Positions 58,232-64,000 of a stretch of 64,000 nt of DNA are shown one piece after another. The stretch covers positions 10,750,994 to 10,814,993 of the forward strand of contig NC_035164.2 in assembly GCF_001659605.2 (NCBI RefSeq), in the 5' to 3' direction. Below the pieces are notes generated by a model. It was not told the origin of the DNA. It saw nothing but the letters and a program-made list of their open reading frames with translations, and searched no databases. A program made the position numbers and the translations under genes. Position 1 is the first letter of the stretch; each line of letters begins with the position of its first letter. This DNA is from Manihot esculenta. Taxonomy: Eukaryota; Streptophyta; Magnoliopsida; Malpighiales; Euphorbiaceae.

Positions 58232-60279
58232 TCAGAAAAGATAAGGATATTGCTGGAGCATGGACTCTCGTGTCTCCCAAGTGCATTCTTCCATATTGTG
58301 GTGGTTCCAAAGGACTTTCACCATCGGGATTTCCTTGTTTCTCAGCTTCCTGATCTGGGTGTCTAGAATCCGTACTGGCTGCTCAACATAGGTGAGATCC
58401 TCTTGGACCTCCACATCAGGCTCACTAAGAACCTTGCTCGGATCTGACACAAACTTCCTCAACATTGAAACATGGAAAACCGGATGGATTCTTTCCATTG
58501 AAGCAGGTAAATCCAGCTTGTACGACACATTTCCAATCTTTTGCAAGACTTCAAAGGGTCCGATGTATCGTGGAGCTAGTTTACCTTTCTTCCCAAAGCG
58601 AACCACTCCTTTCATTGGAGACACCTTGAGCAATACCAGATCCCCCTCCTGAAACTCTACTTGCCGTCTGCGGATGTCTGCATAACTTTTCTGTCTGCTT
58701 GCAGCAGTCTTGATCCTTTCTCTAATTATGGGTACCACCCTGCTGGTAATCTCTACAAGCTCAGGCCCTACCAAGGCCTTTTCTCCAACTTCCTCCCAGC
58801 AAACAGGTGATCTGCACTTTCTTCCATATAAAGCTTCATATGGAGCCATCCCGATGCTAGCATGATGGCTGTTATTGTAGGCAAACTCCACCAAAGGTAG
58901 ATGCTGCCTCCAAGAACCGCCAAAGTCCAGCACACACATTCTTAGCATATCTTCTATGGTCTGGATGGTCCTCTCTAACTGTCCGTCTGTCTGGGGGTGG
59001 AAGGCAGTACTGAAATCCAACCTAGTACCCATGGCATTCTGCAGACTCCGCCAAAACCTGGAGGTGAACTGGGGCCCTCTATCAGACACTATAGAAACAG
59101 GAACCCCATGCAGTCTGACTATCTCACCAACATACACCTGCGCCAACTTGTCCAAAGAATAGCCACTCCTGATAGGGATGAAGTGAGCAGATTTGGTAAG
59201 TCTGTCCACAATCACCCATATGGAGTCTAATCTGTTGGACGTCGCCGGTAACCCCACTACGAAGTCCATAGCTATATTTTCCCATTTCCATTCTGGAATA
59301 GGTAGTGGGTTAAGCATTCCAGCCGGCTTTTGATGTTCCAGCTTCACCCTCTGACACACTTCGTAGGCTGACACAAACTGTGCCACTTCTCTCTTCATAG
59401 CTGGCCACCAATAAACCTTCTTCAGATCTTGATACATCTTGGTGGCTCCGGGGTGAACGATGTATCTTGCATTATGAGCCTCCCTCATAATGTCTCCTTT
59501 TAGCCCTATGTCATCTGGTACACATAGTCTGCTCCCATAGCGGAGGATCCCTTTGTTGTCGAATCTGAACTCACTATCTTTGCCTGACTGAATAGTCCTG
59601 GCAATCTTCACTAACTCTGGGTCCTCATGCTGTTTCTGAGCCACCTGCTCTAGAAACACGGGTGCCACTCTCATCTGGGCCACTAAAGCACTTGTACCAG
59701 ACAACTCCAACTGTAGACCTTCATCAATAAGCTTGTAAAACTCCTTCACCACTGGCCTCCTCTCTGCCAATATGTGGGATAAACTGTCTAGTGACTTCCG
59801 GCTTAGGGCGTCTGCCACAACATTCGCCTTACCCGGATGATACTGAATCTTGCAATCATAGTCACTCAGCAGCTCTACCCATCTTCTCTGTCTCAAATTC
59901 AAATCTCTTTGACTCAGGATGTACTGTAGGCTCTTATGATCTGTAAAGATCTCACATTTTACCCCATAGAGGTAGTGCCTCCACATCTTGAGTGCAAAGA
60001 TTACTGCTGCCATCTCAAGGTCATGTGTGGGGTAATTCAACTCATGCTTCTTCAGCTGCCTAGAAGCATAAGCAATCACCCTCTCATTCTGCATTAGTAC
60101 ACAACCCAGTCCCACACGGGACGCATCACAGAAGACTGTAAAGTCCTCATCACTAGATGGCAGAGCTAACACTGGTGCTGAAGTCAACCTCTTCTTAAGC
60201 TCTTCAAAACTCTCTTCGCACTGGTCGGTCCACACAAACTTTTGATTCTTCCTGGTTAGTCTGGTCAGAGGAGCTGCAA
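58232..60279 (-). pseudogene. Element 6 pol, RT end to chromodomain-like tail, interrupted by element 7
   Basis: About 682 open codons from [14 protein letters not shown] (end of RT connection) through RNase H, integrase and the tail, with TGA at 58232-58234. Integrase Asp, Asp and Glu are visible, but the HHCC zinc site reads YEVC where all the other copies read CEVC (codon 59363-59365), so zinc binding should be lost. The first 28 or so residues of the longer open frame (60280-60364) are antisense LTR of element 7 and not pol. Upstream RT, protease and gag are not in the window. Confidence 0.92.
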
Positions 60280-61815
60280 TGTAATACCCGGCTCGGTCAG
60301 GCATCGAAATTCCTACCGTCCGGTGGAATCTCGGATGTCGGATTCGTTTTGAGGGGTATTGCAAGGGTAACCTGAAGTGTTCTCCAAGGTTTTCTAAACG
60401 TTTTCGAACATGGTTTGAAATGTTTTATGGCTTTGAAAGGGAAGGAAATGAGTTTTGAAGAGAAAAGGTCAAGGAGGGAAAAACAGAGGTTCGGCCGCCG
60501 AAGGTGGTAGAGTTTGTGCCCCCGAAAGCTAGGTTCGGCCGCCGAAGTTGGCTGAGGTGCGGGTGCAAGTTTGGCTGCCGAAGATGGTTGACCAAGCCAC
60601 CTATATAAGCCCCTTAGGTCGGGTCAAGAGGTACTAGGTTGTACTGCAGTAGAGATCACGAATGTGCTGCATTGCATTGTTATTGTTGATGGGATGGACC
60701 AAGGCGATCTCAGTAGCCTGCTACCTGTTATGGCTAGATAAGACCTTTGGGAGCTCCGTAGTTAGGAGCTGGGCTCTAGTACATGTAGTGACCTGGGAGT
60801 CCATAGGGGCCGGGCACCGACAGAGGGAGTTCTGGGATCATGTCTAATCCGAGATGTGATATGTTTGTGCTATGCCACATTCCATGAAAGCATATAATGC
60901 ATAATGAACTGTTTTATGGTTTCTACTCACTGGGCTCTAGTAGCTCACCCCATTCCCTTAACCCCAGTTTTGCAGGGCCAGAGTTCAGCAGAGTGAGCGG
61001 TGGGAAAAGCAGAGTTGAAACATGGGTTGCCGTGTTTGGCTGTAATAGCATAGCTAGGTTTTGATAGAGTGGTATGTGGCATGTATCTGTATGAATGAAG
61101 CTTGATGTATATATTTATGGAAGATGATGTAACGATTAAAGGATGATATGTTATGTTTGTTTGTGTGTATCGTATAGTAGTGGACATGATGTATGGACAT
61201 GATGTTTTAGCAGGATGTATATACAGGTTATTCATTGAAAGAGCATGTGGTAAAGAGATAGAGTATAATAAGATAATGTCTAGAGTTGTGCTTTGCCCAG
61301 TGTACGCTGAATCCCTAGTTTATGCATGTGTCCTGTTTTACGTTTCTTGATGAGAAATGTGTCAAGTTAGGCTTAACGTATGCTGTGTTTATAAAACTCC
61401 AGTGATCAGGGAAGAAAGGGTATCAAACCCCTTGACCCAATTGAGAGGGAAGAAAGGGTATAAAACCCCTTGACCCAGCAGAGAGGGAAGAAAGGGTATA
61501 AAACCCCTTGACCCATAATGGAAAGTAAGGCTAGCCTGTCATATGCTGACCCTAAGATAGTGGGTTCTATGTTTTCAGTTTAGGAGTAGATCACTGGTGT
61601 AGGCCTTGATGGCTGTGGTTTTAAGGTTAAGCCTGGTGGTTTTACAGAAACTGTTTTAAAAGCTAGAGTTCTCGTTGGAGCATGTATGGGATTGATCAGG
61701 TACACAGCGTTCAGTTTAGGCTTGCTACGGGTCCCGGCGGCCTTAAGCCGATCTGGATCCTAGCGCCGAGCAGTTTGGGCCGTTACAGAGGGGTATCGGT
61801 TTCCGGGCTGTTACA
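60280..61815 (+). repeat. Element 7, 5' LTR (1536 bp)
   Basis: TGTAATACCCGGC...GGCTGTTACA. Shorter than the 2.2-kb relatives because the segment between the donor-like site (tcaagaggta, about 60624-60633) and aggttgtact is deleted, removing palindrome cluster 2. TATATAAG at 60602-60609. Palindromes at about 60490-60502 and 60535-60547. Three 36-39 bp direct repeats (agggtataaaacccctt core) at about 61408-61518. The 3' end is partly duplicated: an earlier gttaca ends at 61787, followed by a PBS-like ggggtatcgg. Confidence 0.85.
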
Positions 61816-61817
61816 GA

Positions 61818-61829
61818 TGGTATCAGAGC
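61818..61829 (+). other. Primer-binding site of element 7
   Basis: TGGTATCAGAGC lies two bases after the LTR end. The neighbouring stem-loop differs from its relatives: a separate hairpin tgagca/tgctca occurs at about 61855-61870. Confidence 0.85.
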
Positions 61830-62323
61830 ATAGGGCCTCTTGAGTACGGTGTAATGAGCAAAGATGCTCAGGGATGAGAGATATCTCACATCGGAAAGAG
61901 GTTTTTGTCTTTAGGAGGGCAAGCACAATAAGAAAGATCGAGAGAAAGATCATGTCCACTAGGATAGGATGCGGAGTCATGTCTTGCTTGATGATGTGTA
62001 ATGCCATGGTTGATGCATGTGCATTTCTGTTGGTATGATGGATGTTGACTGGTCCCTTAGTCCTCGATATGCTATGTTATGATATAAGATGAGTTGAGAG
62101 ACCAGGTATGGCCTTTGGCACAGTTGGTCATGGCATGTTAGGCTAGATTGAGGGCTTTTGGTGACAGAATCATCCATGATATATATGTTGTAGTGTGCAT
62201 GTGTTTGCTACATGGACCCTATGTTCGGCTGCTTTTCATGTGCTTTGTGTGTTTTACATGGATCACATGATGTGAAGCTGATGTATGCTTGTGTGCCTGT
62301 TGTTGTGTTTCAGAAGAGTGGTG

Positions 62324-63019
62324 ATGCAAGGTGCTAGTCCGTTTGTGGAGTCAGATCCATCTGAGTGGGAAGGTACGGACACCTTTTCTCTCGTTCTGCC
62401 AAGAGTGCAGTCAGGAGGAGTTGGCAGTAAGGAATCATCAAGGAACCCTGAAAGGTCGCTCGAGCAAAGCAAAAAAGGAATGGAGCAAGGAAGACTGTCC
62501 GGAGACATCATGAGAATGGAGAGGATGGATGTGCCAAGGAGGGATGTAGGTGTGCAAGTGAATATGGATGAAGAAAGTATGGGAAAGTCGGAAGATGATG
62601 CGCAGACGAAGGATTCTAAGATCTCAAGTTCAGGAGAAGTTGAGCCCTCCCTTCTGAGCACAGCTGCTAAAAGAGAGAAAAAGAAGGGTAGAGGCCTTCG
62701 AAAGGCTAAGAAGGGCAAGTTTGGGCAAAGACGAAAGGCTAGTCTAGGTGCTGGTGGTGGCTCGAGTTCAGGCCCTAGAAGATGTCTGAGGTGCGGAAGG
62801 CTGCATCGCGGACTTTGTCGGATTGGTACTACGGCATGTTTCAAATGTGGACAGGAAGGGCACTTTGCGCGTGAGTGTCCTACTGCGCCCAGGGTGGTAC
62901 ACTCCCAGTGGTTAACTTCCAGGAATGTGGCTCAGGCCAGGCACCAAGGAGGAGGAGCAGACACAGCGGACACAGTGAGGCCAAGTATGCTCACTTGTTC
63001 CTGTTCTGTTGTTTTGTGA
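62324..63019 (+). CDS. Nucleocapsid-only Gag-like protein of element 7 (231 aa)
   Basis: It starts at the ATG after an acceptor-like gtgtttcag (AG 62312-62313) and ends TGA 63017-63019. The N-terminal half is polar and acidic with no match to the capsid: the AREWF region and its neighbours are absent. A strongly basic stretch follows (KREKKKGRGLRKAKKGKF region, about residues 125-150). Two zinc motifs come next: CLRCGRLHRGLC and CFKCGQEGHFAREC (about residues 165-195). The tail past the knuckles is read into decayed protease sequence. By family knowledge such motifs bind nucleic acid. It may be a decoy, a packaging helper, or simply an ORF not yet broken. It is open, while the adjacent pol has stops in every frame. 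Confidence 0.65.
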   Translation: MQGASPFVESDPSEWEGTDTFSLVLPRVQSGGVGSKESSRNPERSLEQSKKGMEQGRLSGDIMRMERMDVPRRDVGVQVNMDEESMGKSEDDAQTKDSKISSSGEVEPSLLSTAAKREKKKGRGLRKAKKGKFGQRRKASLGAGGGSSSGPRRCLRCGRLHRGLCRIGTTACFKCGQEGHFARECPTAPRVVHSQWLTSRNVAQARHQGGGADTADTVRPSMLTCSCSVVL

Positions 63020-63600
63020 GTGTTTTTTTTTTTCGTTAGTTGCTCTAGGAGCTTGGAGCAGTTGAGTTGATAGCTTCTCGGCTTAGCGTGTCCTCTTTGG
63101 GTTAGGTAGACCCGGGTAGGATTCATCTCTGGCAAAGGTTCAGTCCAGTGTCCTTGAGAGTCGATGCCTTCCACTCGACGTGACGGGGTCCGAGACTTGA
63201 GTGTCTGGATGTCATTCGGGGGATGGCTTGGTTTTCTCTTTATGATGCTGGGGTTACCTGCGTCTGCAGCGCATGGTAGTCAGGAGCGGAGTTCAGGATG
63301 GATCTGAGGGAGGTGTCAGAGGGGCCCAGTAGAATGCCTAGAAGTTTGATGTCAGCTGTCAGGCTCGTAGGGTGTTTAGGCGTGGTTGTTACAGTGAGTT
63401 CTTATTCAGGTTTGAGCGGTTAGCAGGCAGGTCTGGGAACCAGCCTTACTATCGTAGTGAGAGTGGGTAGACGTGTTCGTAGGCTAGTGTCAGGTTTACC
63501 ATCAGACAGGGAGGTAGAGTTGGTATCGAAGTGGTACGCAGTACCAGAACCATTTCTATCTTTCCTCACAAGATGGCACCTGCGGAGTTGTAAGCGTGCG
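63020..63600 (+). pseudogene. Element 7 pol relics (protease to start of RT)
   Basis: Scattered traces in several frames resemble the protease, the [16 protein letters not shown] linker (about 63470-63530) and the [16 protein letters not shown] RT start (about 63555-63590), all broken by stops and indels. No RT active site, RNase H or integrase is present. Confidence 0.6.
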
Positions 63601-63850
63601 TAAGGGAGCGTAGGAGTAATGGAGTGTTAAGAGACAAAGATGAAAGGTCTAGTGTGAGGTGAGAAAAAAAGGATGAATCTGTGAGTTTAGTACCGAGGAA
63701 GAGGAGAGCAAAGCAGAGGAAGCGCAGAGCAAAGAAAAAGAAGAGCAGAAAAGGAGGAAAAAGAAAGGTAAGAGCAGAGAAGGAGTAAGAGAAGGATCAG
63801 AGTAGCGCAGCAGAAGCCTGTTGCGAGTGAAAGAAAAAGTCAGTGTAGGA
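63600..63850 (+). repeat. Purine-rich low-complexity stretch
   Basis: About 250 bp dominated by A and G (aagaag, agagca, gaaaaag words) with stops in each frame. Short pol traces precede it. No function is evident; it may be expanded simple sequence. Confidence 0.6.
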
Positions 63851-63948
63851 CAGATGAAGAAAGAAGGGCAAGGATCAGCGTGCGCAGTGGAAGCTTGTGC
63901 AGTTCTAGAGAGGCGTTACGTTTTGTTTGCTTGTTTGTTTGTTGTTTT

Positions 63949-63986
63949 AACATTCGGGGACGAATGTTTTTATAAGGGGGGTAGAT
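63949..63986 (+). promoter_or_regulatory. PPT-proximal hairpin and polypurine tract of element 7
   Basis: Perfect eight-base arms aacattcg (63949-63956) and cgaatgtt (63961-63968) around GGGA, then the purine run ataaggggggtaga before the LTR. Confidence 0.85.
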
Positions 63987-64000
63987 TGTAATACCCGGCT
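63987..64000 (+). repeat. Element 7, start of 3' LTR
   Basis: TGTAATACCCGGCT, identical to the first 14 bases of the 5' LTR. It continues past the window. Confidence 0.85.

Larger units (their letters stand above)
55918..60279 (-). mobile_element. Element 6: Tekay/Del-type element, 3' part, inserted in element 8
   Basis: 3' LTR 55918-58123, PPT and hairpin 58124-58160, pol 58232-60279. The rest is displaced by element 7, which begins at 60280 within RT/RNase H. Its 5' LTR and gag would lie beyond the window if they survive. Confidence 0.9.
60280..64000 (+). mobile_element. Element 7: nonautonomous relative with nucleocapsid-only Gag ORF (3' LTR leaves the window)
   Basis: 5' LTR 60280-61815, PBS 61818-61829, ORF 62324-63019, pol relics 63020-63600, purine-rich stretch about 63600-63850, PPT about 63972-63986, 3' LTR from 63987. 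The internal region is only 2171 bp. LTR termini, PBS and PPT match the family, so it could be mobilised by element 5-type proteins. It inserted into element 6 pol after tgcaa (60275-60279); the matching duplication lies outside the window. Confidence 0.87.

Noticed and set aside
60280..60364. N-terminal extension of the element 6 pol open frame
   Set aside because: It is the antisense of the element 7 LTR, joined by the insertion and not part of pol.
62263..62844. 193-residue minus-strand open frame opposite the element 7 Gag ORF
   Set aside because: It mirrors the sense zinc-knuckle ORF and has no recognisable motif.

Overview
This is plant nuclear DNA made almost entirely of LTR retrotransposons. 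I found no host gene, tRNA, rRNA or bacterial feature. The evidence is dicot-style Ty3/gypsy (Metaviridae) gag-pol of the Tekay/Del chromovirus lineage, primer-binding sites matching the 3' end of plant initiator tRNA-Met, 5-bp target duplications, and a Tat-lineage pol with a second RNase H. A woody eudicot such as a Euphorbiaceae is a guess that the sequence alone cannot settle.

Layout. (a) 1-2461: decayed Tat-lineage pol on the minus strand, split inside its second RNase H by a 495-bp TRIM-like element (285-779). A second, truncated TRIM copy lies at 2462-2636. (b) 2637-41056: a five-deep nest. Element 0 (minus; only the 3' LTR and a pol stump) was split by element 1 (plus, 3018-38785). 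The 3' LTR of element 1 was split by element 2 (plus, 11316-37343, TSD ctagg). The pol of element 2 was split by element 3 (plus, 15959-34947). The gag of element 3 was split by element 4 (minus, 18720-28297, TSD atatg), whose LTRs are nearly identical. (c) About 41057-42668: a truncated two-exon gene for a coiled-coil, acidic-tailed protein of transposon type. It is followed by a 106-bp tandem array (43285-54100), which is split by element 5 (minus, 43434-53212, TSD gatca). Element 5 has the only fully open gag-pol here (1664 codons, all catalytic motifs visible). (d) 54110-60279: a truncated LTR (element 8), then element 6 (minus; 3' LTR plus pol stump). (e) 60280-64000: element 7 (plus), which has ruined pol but an open 231-codon ORF carrying only the nucleocapsid part of Gag. 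Its 3' LTR starts at 63987.

How the parts work together. Element 5 could supply Gag, protease, reverse transcriptase/RNase H and integrase. The relatives keep LTR ends (TGTAATACCCGG... and ...TTACA), PBS and polypurine tract, so they are plausible trans substrates.

The most unusual signals are in noncoding DNA. (1) Arrays of a 13-bp palindrome, TTCGGCNGCCGAA, sit upstream of the TATA box and again inside a predicted leader intron in every LTR. (2) Splice-site-like signals are conserved across three subfamilies in the 2-kb leader, the last directly before the gag ATG. (3) A 9-bp-arm hairpin with a GGGA loop lies just upstream of each polypurine tract. (4) A stem-loop adjoins the PBS. (5) LTR minisatellite units have ends that change in a compensatory way. 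Most of the nonsense codons that inactivate the frames look like C-to-T or G-to-A transitions, as expected from deamination of methylated cytosine. All comparisons were made by eye; no alignment or database search was run.
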